9,072 bases of DNA from contig JAKIWU010000047.1 in assembly GCA_022749905.1 (NCBI GenBank), positions 1 to 9,072 on the forward strand, in the 5' to 3' direction. Both the position numbers and the translations under genes were made by a program. The stretch is from Thermoplasmata archaeon (GTDB lineage Archaea; Thermoplasmatota; Thermoplasmata; Lutacidiplasmatales; UBA184). Shown piece after piece: positions 1-7,300 of the stretch (its first letter is position 1; each line of letters opens with the position of its first letter). Below the pieces are notes generated by a model. It was not told the DNA's origin and ran no database searches. It worked only from the letters and a program-made list of their open reading frames with translations.

Positions 1-403
1 CGAGCCTGGCATAGGAACCGTTGGCAGCCTCGATGGCTCCGCCGAACAAGTAGGCACGCTGATTGACGGAATCGTAGGCCAACGAGCCATCCGATCGGGG
101 GGGCGGCGAGCGAGGTGGATGGAGGTGCGTCCAGCCTCCGGTCGAGGGATCGAGTTCCCACGTTCCGTTGAGCGAGCTCCCGTTCCAACCGCCGAACAGG
201 ACGAGCCGGTCGACGCTCGGGGCGAAGACCATCATGGTCCCGGCCGCGGCGGGCGGCGCAGGAACCCGCGAGAGGTTGGTCCACGAAAGAAGCGGCGGGT
301 TCCCCCCCGATCCAGTCGCGGCGGATTCGGCCCGGAGCTGCGTCGGCGCGATGAGCAGGAGGGCGAAGAGGATCGCCGCAAGGATGATCGGTCCTTTCCT
401 CAT
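1..403 (-). CDS. Secreted kelch-repeat protein, N-terminal part (cut by window edge)
   Basis: The open frame starts at ATG 403 and runs off the left edge, giving 134 visible residues. It begins with a clear Sec signal peptide: basic MRKG, a hydrophobic core IILAAILFALLLIAP, and a likely cleavage site after LRA near residue 25. Two kelch-like blades follow, each with a hydrophobic strand leading into a Gly-Gly pair: VDRLVLFGGWNGSSLNGTW and, further on, QRAYLFGGA. The spaced Trp residues (GTWELD, GGWTHL) are typical of kelch motifs. Kelch repeats build beta-propellers used for protein or carbohydrate binding, so an exported surface or extracellular propeller is likely; the ligand cannot be inferred. 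No Shine-Dalgarno is visible, and a TATA-like GATTAATC lies about 33 nt upstream, which fits a nearly leaderless transcript. The C-terminus, including any membrane anchor, lies outside the window. Confidence 0.85.
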   Translation of the reverse strand, partial: MRKGPIILAAILFALLLIAPTQLRAESAATGSGGNPPLLSWTNLSRVPAPPAAAGTMMVFAPSVDRLVLFGGWNGSSLNGTWELDPSTGGWTHLHPPRSPPPRSDGSLAYDSVNQRAYLFGGAIEAANGSYARL

Positions 404-432
404 GGATCCGCGCGGGCGCGAACCACCACACG

Positions 433-440
433 GATTAATC
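433..440 (-). promoter_or_regulatory. TATA-like box for the kelch gene
   Basis: GATTAATC is a short AT-rich island in GC-rich surroundings, centred about 33 nt upstream of ATG 403. This is near the distance expected for an archaeal box A driving a transcript with a leader of only a few bases. The assignment rests on position and composition only. Confidence 0.4.
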
Positions 441-543
441 TGTCCCTAACAGGCGGGGTAGTCAGACCGAGCGGCAGTCCTCGCGCAGCCACGGGAGTCT
501 CGGGGAGCGAGGGGTGCGACCTTAGGGCCCGACGGGATGGATG

Positions 544-1083
544 TCAACGTGTCATCGCGGCCAGCGCTCGAACGGTGTTCCAGTTCCGAGCGGTCCCGCG
601 GACGCCAAGGGCCGTTTCGATGCGGCCGAGGGTCAGCCGGGACCGGCCGATGCCGTCCGGGTAGGTCACGTACAGGTGCCTCACGCCCGGACGAAGTTCT
701 TCCGGTCCCCCATGATTTGCCTGAAGGTCTCGGACCCTCTCTGGCTTCGGTGCTTCCTTGAGCACGACCATTACGAGGTGCGCCGGGTCGCGTCGGGCGA
801 CCGTCGGGAATGGGTTCCTCGCGACGAGCTTCGCCCACTCCGTGACGGTCCGGAGGAAAAACTCGGTGCGCAGGTGGAGGTGCTGTTCGGCCAGCCGCTC
901 AAGCCGTTCCTCGAGTCCCTTCCCCGGACCATCTCGGCTCGAGAACACGAGATTGCCGGACTGCAGGTAGGTTCGGACATCCTCGAATCCGATAGCCTCG
1001 AGCCACCCTCGCAGCGGGGCCATCGCGATCGGCGCGTGCCCGCCGACGTTGACTGCTCGGAGGAGCACGACATACGTGGCCAC
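544..1083 (-). CDS. DUF1697 family protein
   Basis: Encodes 179 residues, close to the usual DUF1697 length. Visible family hallmarks are the N-terminal LLRAVNVGGH (residues 7-16), the central TYLQSGNLVF (about 43-52), and the C-terminal GTARNWNTVRALAAM (about 163-177). The family has a ferredoxin-like alpha/beta fold, is widespread mainly in bacteria, and has no established biochemical function. No signal peptide or membrane segment is seen, so it is probably cytosolic. The frame stays open to TTG 1104, but GTG 1083 is preferred: GGAG lies 8 nt upstream of it, family members begin just before the ATYVVLL strand, and a TATA-like CCTTATG near 1127 predicts transcription starting around 1100, which would exclude TTG 1104. 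It is divergent from the HAD phosphatase. It stands alone with 140 bases between it and the kelch gene, so its context gives no functional clue. Family call firm; role unknown. Confidence 0.88.
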   Translation of the reverse strand: MATYVVLLRAVNVGGHAPIAMAPLRGWLEAIGFEDVRTYLQSGNLVFSSRDGPGKGLEERLERLAEQHLHLRTEFFLRTVTEWAKLVARNPFPTVARRDPAHLVMVVLKEAPKPERVRDLQANHGGPEELRPGVRHLYVTYPDGIGRSRLTLGRIETALGVRGTARNWNTVRALAAMTR

Positions 1084-1122
1084 GGGCGTTTCTCCGCTGG
1101 ACAAGCCAGGGATTCCATGGAC

Positions 1123-1130
1123 GCATAAGG
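1123..1130 (-). promoter_or_regulatory. TATA-like box for the DUF1697 gene
   Basis: On the minus strand CCTTATGC lies about 44 nt upstream of GTG 1083. With the usual archaeal spacing, transcription would begin near 1100 and give a leader of about 17 nt carrying GGAG. The box and the Shine-Dalgarno therefore agree on the GTG start. Only position and composition support it. Confidence 0.35.
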
Positions 1131-1221
1131 TGCTCGAATTCGGGGAGGCGCGCCACCGAGTGTGGCCCGGCGCGGCGCACCGTGCCCGTCGATCGCCCCG
1201 TCCTGTTCCCGTCGACCCAAA

Positions 1222-1230
1222 CGCTTAGGA
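1222..1230 (+). promoter_or_regulatory. TATA-like box for the HAD phosphatase gene
   Basis: CGCTTAGGA sits about 37 nt before ATG 1263 and resembles the CGTTAAGCC element before carA. It predicts a leader of about 10 nt starting near 1252. This argues for ATG 1263 over the upstream in-frame GTG 1182, which would then lie outside the transcript. The stretch 1084-1262 between the two divergent genes holds only these two candidate promoters. Confidence 0.4.
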
Positions 1231-1262
1231 ACCGCACCCCGCCTCCTCCCGCCGGGGGTCGG

Positions 1263-2006
1263 ATGCCGCTTGAAGACGCCGGCCCGTTGTACCTCGGTCC
1301 CCTCCTTGGGGTGGTCTTCGATCTCGACGGCACGCTCCTCAACAGCGCCCACGACTTCCTGAGAATGCGACGCGAGGTCGTTCGCATCGCGGAGCGCCAC
1401 GGCGTTACCCCGGGACACCTGACGACCCGCGAACCGATCCCGAAGATCCTCGAAGCGGCGGTCACCGAGCTCGCCCATGAGGGGATCTCGGAGGGAGACC
1501 GCTTCCGCTTCGAGGGAGAGGTGAATGACGCGATCGACGCGATCGAGCTCGAAGCCCTGTCTCGGACGACCGCTCGCAAGGGCGCCGAATCCCTGCTCAC
1601 GGCACTGACCGAGAAGGGGTACCGTCTCGGAATCCTCACGCGAAGTTCCGAACGGTTCTGCCGGGCTGCGCTGGATCGGACGCACTTGCGCTCCTACTTT
1701 CCGAGCATGCGAACGCGCAGCTCGCCCGGGCCGGCGAAGCCGTCCCCCGAATCGCTGCTCTTCCTTCTGAAGGAGATGGGCGTCACGACGGATCGAGCGC
1801 TGTTCGTCGGCGATCACCCGATGGATGCGGAGTGCGCGGTCCGCGCCCGGGTGAAGTTCGTCGGCATTCTCCCCGAAGGATCGACCGAAGCCGACCTCGC
1901 CGACCGGCTGACGGCGGCGGGCGCAATCACCGTCACGCCGGATCTCGCGAAGCTCGGAAGCGTGATCGGCGTCCGCGCGGCCCCGCGAAGTGCCGTCGCT
2001 CGCTAG
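1263..2006 (+). CDS. HAD-superfamily phosphatase, phosphoglycolate phosphatase-like
   Basis: Encodes 247 residues from ATG 1263. All four HAD motifs are present: motif I FDLDGT with nucleophile Asp20 and acid/base Asp22; motif II ILTRSS with Thr126; motif III Lys159 in GPAKPSPE; motif IV VGDHPMD with Mg-binding Asp184 and Asp188. A helical cap of about 90 residues between motifs I and II makes it a C1-cap enzyme of the Gph/PGMB type. Such proteins hydrolyse small phosphomonoesters in the cytosol; the substrate (phosphoglycolate, a sugar phosphate, a nucleotide) cannot be read from sequence. The frame is open back to GTG 1182, but those extra 27 residues are Pro/Arg-rich and start before a TATA-like box. 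The gene ends on a CTAG shared with the convergent flavoprotein gene. Family call is strong; specificity is open. Confidence 0.88.
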   Translation: MPLEDAGPLYLGPLLGVVFDLDGTLLNSAHDFLRMRREVVRIAERHGVTPGHLTTREPIPKILEAAVTELAHEGISEGDRFRFEGEVNDAIDAIELEALSRTTARKGAESLLTALTEKGYRLGILTRSSERFCRAALDRTHLRSYFPSMRTRSSPGPAKPSPESLLFLLKEMGVTTDRALFVGDHPMDAECAVRARVKFVGILPEGSTEADLADRLTAAGAITVTPDLAKLGSVIGVRAAPRSAVAR

Positions 2007-2998
2007 AGGTAGTACGAGTAGGCGTGGATCACCGCGCGCTCTGCGGTGGCCCAGGCCTCAGGGATCTGGTTCCATCCGTTCCGCTGGTCGCCCGCACAGT
2101 AGAACCCTGGTATCGCGCGACCCCCTGCGTCGAGGACCCGCCCGTCCTCGTCGGTGACGACGTAGCCATCGCGGTCGAACGACGCGCCGAGCGACGCGGG
2201 GATCTCCCCGTGAAGGTCGTACCAGGGGAGCGCGGAGAACCCCTTGTCGTACGTTCGAACCGAGCCGTCGGCGAAGCGAATCCCGAGTCGCTTCTCGCGG
2301 ATCCCGTCGAACCCGACGATCTCGGGATCGTGCACGGGGATCCCCGCGGCTTCGAGCTTGCCGCGCAGCGTCGCACGCTCGGGCTCGGGTTCGTCCGCGA
2401 GGAGGGGCGCACCATGCGTCAGGAGCTCGATCGAGGCGGGTTCAAAGTGCCGAAGGTCCAGCGCGGTCTCGACGGCGTACCGGCCGCTCCCGATCACGGC
2501 GGTCGTCTTCCCTCGGAAGGTATGGCCGTCACAGAAGATGCAGAAGTCCACGATGCCGAAGTTCGCCCACGGGAAGATCGTCTCGATCGAGCCCCCCACG
2601 ATCGGGATCCTATCGACGACGCCCATGGCGAGGAGGAGCGTACGTCCGAGAACCGATCGCCGCTGTCCAAGCCACTCGAACTCGACACGGTACCCGCCGG
2701 CGGGCTCCGCGGCCGCCGTCGTGGCCCGGGCCGGAGTGAAGTAGCCGACCTTCTCCTCGACCGAGCGGACCTGGGCGATCTGGAGGTCGAGGAGCTTGTG
2801 GCCGGAGATCCCGTCGGGGAATCCGGGGATGTTGTCCATCGTGGGGGCGTAGTACGAGCGCGAGTACTTCGGTCCGCGATCGAGGATGCAGGCCGTGTGG
2901 TTGAGGCGCGCTGCCTTCAGCCCTGCCTGAAGGCCGGCGTGACCGCCCCCGACGACGATCATGTCGTAGGAGGGCAGGAGCCGGGGGAACCCGGGCAT
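2003..2998 (-). CDS. Thioredoxin reductase-like FAD-dependent disulfide oxidoreductase
   Basis: Encodes 331 residues from ATG 2998. Layout matches low-molecular-weight thioredoxin reductase: FAD-binding YDMIVVGGGHAGLQAG near the N-terminus, the redox pair CIFCDG (Cys153, Cys156) in the middle domain, a second dinucleotide fold VIGSGRYAVETA just after it, and the C-terminal FAD motif FYCAGDQ. It should pass electrons through FAD to the CxxC and on to a thioredoxin-like partner in the cytosol. The NADPH signature HRRxxxR expected after the second fold is missing: the segment reads ELLTHGAPLLADEPE. The physiological donor may therefore be NADH, ferredoxin or F420 instead. ATG 2998 is chosen over ATG 2962 because it keeps the conserved Tyr-Asp before the first strand; TTG 3106 gives an unlikely N-terminus. 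It is divergent from carA, and its last bases overlap the HAD gene at CTAG. Other flavoproteins of this fold remain possible. Confidence 0.87.
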   Translation of the reverse strand: MPGFPRLLPSYDMIVVGGGHAGLQAGLKAARLNHTACILDRGPKYSRSYYAPTMDNIPGFPDGISGHKLLDLQIAQVRSVEEKVGYFTPARATTAAAEPAGGYRVEFEWLGQRRSVLGRTLLLAMGVVDRIPIVGGSIETIFPWANFGIVDFCIFCDGHTFRGKTTAVIGSGRYAVETALDLRHFEPASIELLTHGAPLLADEPEPERATLRGKLEAAGIPVHDPEIVGFDGIREKRLGIRFADGSVRTYDKGFSALPWYDLHGEIPASLGASFDRDGYVVTDEDGRVLDAGGRAIPGFYCAGDQRNGWNQIPEAWATAERAVIHAYSYYL

Positions 2999-3108
2999 AG
3001 GGGTCCGCACGACCGACGAGAGATGACGATTCTGCTGGGGTTGGAATCTGCCGAGGAACGCTCCGATCGGGGCCAACGGTGCCCGTCCGTCGGTTTGCAG
3101 ACGCAACC

Positions 3109-3117
3109 GTTAAGCCC
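3109..3117 (+). promoter_or_regulatory. TATA-like box for carAB (possibly bidirectional)
   Basis: GTTAAGCCC, with a TTAA core centred near 3112, lies 26 nt before TTG 3138. This is the spacing expected for a leaderless archaeal transcript beginning at or next to the start codon. Because TTAA is palindromic and reads GGCTTAACGG on the minus strand, the same element could also direct transcription leftwards toward the flavoprotein gene, with a leader of roughly 85-90 nt. The 139-base gap between the two genes contains no stronger candidate; a weaker AGAATCG lies near 3030 on the minus strand. Confidence 0.5.
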
Positions 3118-3129
3118 GTACCCCATCCT

Positions 3130-3142
3130 CCCAAACTTTGGG
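3130..3142. promoter_or_regulatory. 13-nt palindrome over the carA start, candidate operator
   Basis: CCCAAACTTTGGG is a perfect inverted repeat with 6-nt arms and a 1-nt centre. It spans the predicted carAB transcription start and contains the TTG start codon at 3138-3140. A dimeric repressor bound here could block RNA polymerase. A repeat of this size can occur by chance a few times in 9 kb, so its position is the main argument. Confidence 0.35.
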
Positions 3143-4310
3143 TTCACGCTCAGCCTTGTCGCACGACCGCGCACCGTCGGAGTACGGGGCGACGCTTTTC
3201 CTGGAAGATGGAACCCGCTTCGACGGCCGGGGCTTCGGCGCCGAGGGTTCGAAGGTCGGCGAGGTCGTGTTCACGACCGGGATGGTGGGCTATCCCGAGT
3301 CGCTCACCGACCCGTCGTACCGGGGACAAATCCTGACGTTCACCTATCCACTCCTCGGGAACTACGGCGTTCCCTCGACGACGGCCCGGGACGGATTCGG
3401 GCTTCCCGAGTTCATCGAATCGACCGGGATCCAGGTCCGCGCCATGGTCGCGCGGGATGTCACGCGCCCCAACCACTGGCAGAGCGCGAGGAGCCTCGAT
3501 CGATGGCTCGCTGACGAGGGGATCCCGTGCATCGCGGGGATCGACACGCGCCGCCTGACCGAACACCTGCGCTCGCGGGGGGTCTTGCGGGGGATCGTCG
3601 ACGTCGGTCCGATCGATCGTCGTCCCGACAATGAGGAGCTCCTTGGTCGGCTCCGGCGCGCGCCCGTCTATCCGGAGGAAGCCCTTGTGCCCGAGGTGGC
3701 GATCGGAACGCCCACGCTCTACGACCTACCGGGGGCACCCCTCGTCGCGCTGCTCGACTGCGGCGTGAAGACGAGCATCATCCGCGCCCTCCTGCAACGC
3801 CGGCTCGCGGTGCTCCGACTTCCCTACGACCACGCGGTTCCCGAACGATGGGACGGGCGGAGGATCTCAGGGCTCCTCATCGGGAACGGTCCCGGCGACC
3901 CCGAGCAGCTCGAGGGGACCGTCGAAGAACTCCGCCAAACGGGAGCTCGGGGCCTTCCGACCCTCGGGATCTGCCTCGGACACCAACTGCTCGCGCTCGC
4001 GCACGGTGCCACCACGTTCAAGCTCAAGTTCGGACACCGGGGCCAGAACAAGACCGTCTGCTTCCCGGACGGGCGCGCGATCATCGTGAGCGAGAACCAC
4101 GGCTACGCCGTGGATCCCTCGTCCCTCAAGGGAACGGGCCTCGAACTGTGGGGCACGAACCCCGACGACGGCACGCTCGAGGGGTTCAAGGACGGGAGCG
4201 GGAGGCTGCTCGCCCTGCAGGGACATCCCGAGGGGCACCCCGGCCCTCAGGAGGCCGGATTCGCCTTCGACCAGTTCGACGCCATGGTCCGCAAGGGGGC
4301 ACCGCCGTGA
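3138..4310 (+). CDS. carA: Carbamoyl phosphate synthetase small subunit (glutamine amidotransferase)
   Basis: Encodes 390 residues, near the usual 360-390. CarA hydrolyses glutamine and channels ammonia to CarB for carbamoyl phosphate, the precursor of pyrimidines and arginine. Residues about 18-160 form the CarA-specific N-terminal domain (LEDGTRFDGRGFG, TGMVGYPESLTDPSYRGQ). The rest is a class I amidotransferase: oxyanion motif GNGPGDPE, nucleophile Cys279 in LGICLGHQLL, and His363/Glu365 in GHPEG, so the triad is complete. Segments such as YPLLGNYGVP and the NHWQSARSLDRWL region resemble CAD and Bacteroidetes CarA more than E. coli CarA. TTG 3138 is chosen because it lies 26 nt after a TATA-like box, as for a leaderless message; in-frame TTG 3156 is the alternative, and no ATG or GTG precedes the first conserved strand. 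The stop overlaps the carB start in GTGA, so the two are cotranslated. Confidence 0.95.
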   Translation: MGSRSALSHDRAPSEYGATLFLEDGTRFDGRGFGAEGSKVGEVVFTTGMVGYPESLTDPSYRGQILTFTYPLLGNYGVPSTTARDGFGLPEFIESTGIQVRAMVARDVTRPNHWQSARSLDRWLADEGIPCIAGIDTRRLTEHLRSRGVLRGIVDVGPIDRRPDNEELLGRLRRAPVYPEEALVPEVAIGTPTLYDLPGAPLVALLDCGVKTSIIRALLQRRLAVLRLPYDHAVPERWDGRRISGLLIGNGPGDPEQLEGTVEELRQTGARGLPTLGICLGHQLLALAHGATTFKLKFGHRGQNKTVCFPDGRAIIVSENHGYAVDPSSLKGTGLELWGTNPDDGTLEGFKDGSGRLLALQGHPEGHPGPQEAGFAFDQFDAMVRKGAPP

Positions 4311-7300
4311 GCGCGCGGGTGTTCCGGAAGGTGATCGTCCTTGGTTCGGGTGCTCTCAAGATCGGGGAAGCGGGGGAGTTCGACTACTCCGGGAGCCAAT
4401 GCCTGAAGGCGCTCGAGGAGGAGGGGATCTACGCCATCGTCGTCAACCCGAACATCGCGACGCTGCAGACCGACCTGCCGAAGCTCGGGCGCGTCTATTT
4501 CCAGCCGCTGACCCCGGAGTTCGTCGAGCCGATCCTCGAGGCGGAGAAACCGGACGCCATCCTCCTTTCCTTCGGAGGCCAGACCGCCCTCAACTGCGGC
4601 ATCGCCCTCGCAGATCGCGGAGCGTTCGAGCGCCACCACGTCGAGGTCCTTGGGACCCCGCTCGCCGGGATCCGGGCGACGGAGGACCGGGCGCAGTTCG
4701 TCGAGCTCATGGCGTCGGCGAATGTGCCGACCCTTCCGAGCCACGCGGTCTATTCGCTCGACGAAGCGCACGTCGCGGCTCGCACGCTCGGCTTCCCCGT
4801 CATGATCCGGGTCGCCTTCACGCTGGGCGGGAAGGGCGGCGGGGTCGCGCGGGACGAGAAGGAACTCGATGACGTCGCCGGCCGCGGGCTCCGGGTCTCC
4901 CCCGTCGGACAGATCCTCCTCGAACGGTACGTCGGATCGTTCAAGCAGATCGAGTACGAGGTCGTCCGCGACCGCCTCGGGAACGCGCTCACCGTCTGCA
5001 ACATGGAGAACGTCCTCGGGATGCGCGTCCACACCGGGGACAACGTCGTCATCGCGCCCTCGCAAACGCTCACCGACCACGAGTACCAGATGCTCCGCCA
5101 GGCGGCGCTCCGGGCCGTCGAGGCGTGCGGGATCATCGGGGAGTGCAACATCCAGTTCGCCCTCGACCCTGACAGCCACGAGTACTTCGCGATCGAGATC
5201 AACGCCCGCCTCTCCCGGTCGAGCGCCCTGGCGAGCAAGGCGACGGGCTATCCCCTCGCCCATGTCGCCACGAAGCTCGCGCTCGGCTACACGCTCACTG
5301 AGCTCAAGAACCGCGTGACGGGCGTCACCACCGCCTGCTTCGAACCCGCCCTCGATTACGTGGTCGTCAAACTTCCGCGCTGGGACCTCGACAAGTTCTC
5401 TCGTGCGGACCGGCGCCTTGGCCCGTCGATGAAGTCGGTCGGGGAGGTGATGGGGATTGGCGCGTCCTTCCCCGAGGCGCTTCTCAAGGCCGTACGGATG
5501 GTCGACCCCCGGGCCGACCTCGTCGCCCCGGTCACGACCCGCGACCCGGCCGAGATCCTCCGCGACCTCGGGACCCCCGGCCCCGAGATCCTCGAACGCG
5601 TGCTCGAGGGCCTGCGTGCGGGCATCACCGTCGACGCGATCGCGAAAACGGCATGGATTGACCCGTGGTTCGTCGAATCGCTCTCCGAGGTCGAGACCGT
5701 CGACGCGCGCCTCCGCCTTGCGCGGGGGTCCATGAGTCCCGCCGACCTCCGACAGGCGAAGGAGCTCGGCTTCTCGGATCGGGCCATCGCTCGCGCAACC
5801 CACTTGGACGAGGAGGAAGTGCGACGCCGACGCCTCGCGGAAGGGATCCGTCCCAGGATCCGGATGATCGACACGCTCGCGGGCGAGTGGCCGAGTCGCA
5901 CCAATTACCTCTACGTCACCTACCGCGCCGACGCCGACGATGTTGTTCCCTCACCGGACGGGAGCATCCTCGTCCTCGGCGCCGGGCCCTACCGGATCGG
6001 CTCCTCGGTAGAGTTCGACTGGTCGACGATGAACCTCGTCGAGGGATTGAAGGCGGAAGGGATCCCGTCGGTCGCGCTCGTCAACTCGAACCCCGAGACC
6101 GTGTCGACCGACTACGACCGGTCCGATCGCCTTTACTTCGAGGAGATCACGCTCGAGCGGATCCGCGATCTGTTCGAGTTCGACCACTTCCGAGGCGTCG
6201 TCACGTGCGTCGGGAGCCAGCTCGCGCAGAATCTCACGCCCCTCCTCGACGCGTGTGGGATCCCGGTCCTCGGGACGTCCGCGAGCTCGATCGACGCCGC
6301 CGAGGACCGCGCCCGGTTCGGACGTCTCCTCGAGAGCCTCGCGATCCCGCAGCCTGCCTGGAGGGCGTTCACGACGCCCGCAGCTGCCGCCGAGTTCGCC
6401 GATGAGGTGGGCTACCCGGTCCTGGTCCGCCCCTCCTACGTGCTCTCCGGGCAGGCGATGCGGGTCATCTACGGGCGGCACGACCTCGCGCGGTTCTTGT
6501 CGGAAGCCGCCCGCCTCTCGCCCGAGCACCCGGTGGTCATCTCGAAGTTCATCGAGGGCGCGGACGAGGTCGAGCTCGACGCGATCTCCGACGGGACGCA
6601 CACGCTCGTGGGGGGGATCCTCGAGCACGTCGAGCGCGCGGGGATCCATTCGGGCGACGCGATCTTCTGCCTGCCTCCGCGCCGCACGAGCGCAGAGGTT
6701 CAATCGACCCTCGTCGAGGCCGCCGGACGGCTCGCGCGGGCCCTCACGATCCGTGGGCCGTTCAACGTCCAATTCCTCGTGAAGGACCGCGCGTTCCAGA
6801 TCATCGAGCTCAACCTGCGGGCGAGTCGGTCCCTCCCGTTCCTGACGAAGGCGACGGGCGTCCCCCTCCTGCGAGAGGCCGCACGCGCGATCCTCGGGCG
6901 GCCGTTGAGCCAGAGCGGGATCGCCCCGCTCCCCCCGGGACGCTGGGGCGTGAAAGTGCCGCAGTTCTCCTTCCTCCAGCTCGCCGGATCGGACCCGCTC
7001 CTCGGAGTCGAGATGCAGTCGACGGGCGAGGTGGCCTGCTTCGGACCGACGTTCCAGGACGCGTTCGTCAAGGCGCTCGTCGCGACGGGGATCCCGCTCG
7101 TCGCACCCGGGAAGACCGCCTTCCTCTCCGTCGGCGGGAGCGAGTACAAGGCCCAGATGCTCCCCTCGGCCCGCCAACTCGCAAGCCTCGGCTTCTCGCT
7201 TTCGGCGACCGAGGACACGGCCGCCTACCTCTCAGCCCTCGGACTGCGCGGCGTCCGTGTCCTGCACAAGGTGAGCGAGCCCGATCGCCACCCGAACGTC

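Noticed and set aside
404..543. Possible terminator or small RNA between the DUF1697 and kelch genes
   Set aside because: No T-rich tract or convincing stem was found on the minus strand apart from the short GGGCCC palindrome; only the kelch TATA-like box stands out.
1182..1262. Upstream GTG start for the HAD phosphatase
   Set aside because: It adds 27 Pro/Arg-rich residues before the first strand and begins before the likely promoter box.
771..1817. Long minus-strand open frame across DUF1697 and the HAD gene
   Set aside because: It runs antisense to clear HAD motifs and in another frame from DUF1697; its composition is that of a GC shadow.
1832..3514. Long plus-strand open frame over the HAD end, flavoprotein gene and carA start
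   Set aside because: It is antisense to a well-supported flavoprotein and out of frame with carA; no motif is seen.
3848..4306. N-terminal extension of the carB frame back to 3848
   Set aside because: The frame stays open because of high GC, but the translated part is Arg/Pro-rich, resembles no CarB, and lies wholly inside carA. The GTGA overlap gives a normal CarB start.
4247..5803. Long open frame antisense to carB (518 codons)
   Set aside because: The product is rich in Arg, Asp, Glu, Val and Leu with no recognisable motif, as expected for the complement of a high-GC gene; carB is unquestionably the coding strand. The same holds for 5951-7177 on the minus strand.
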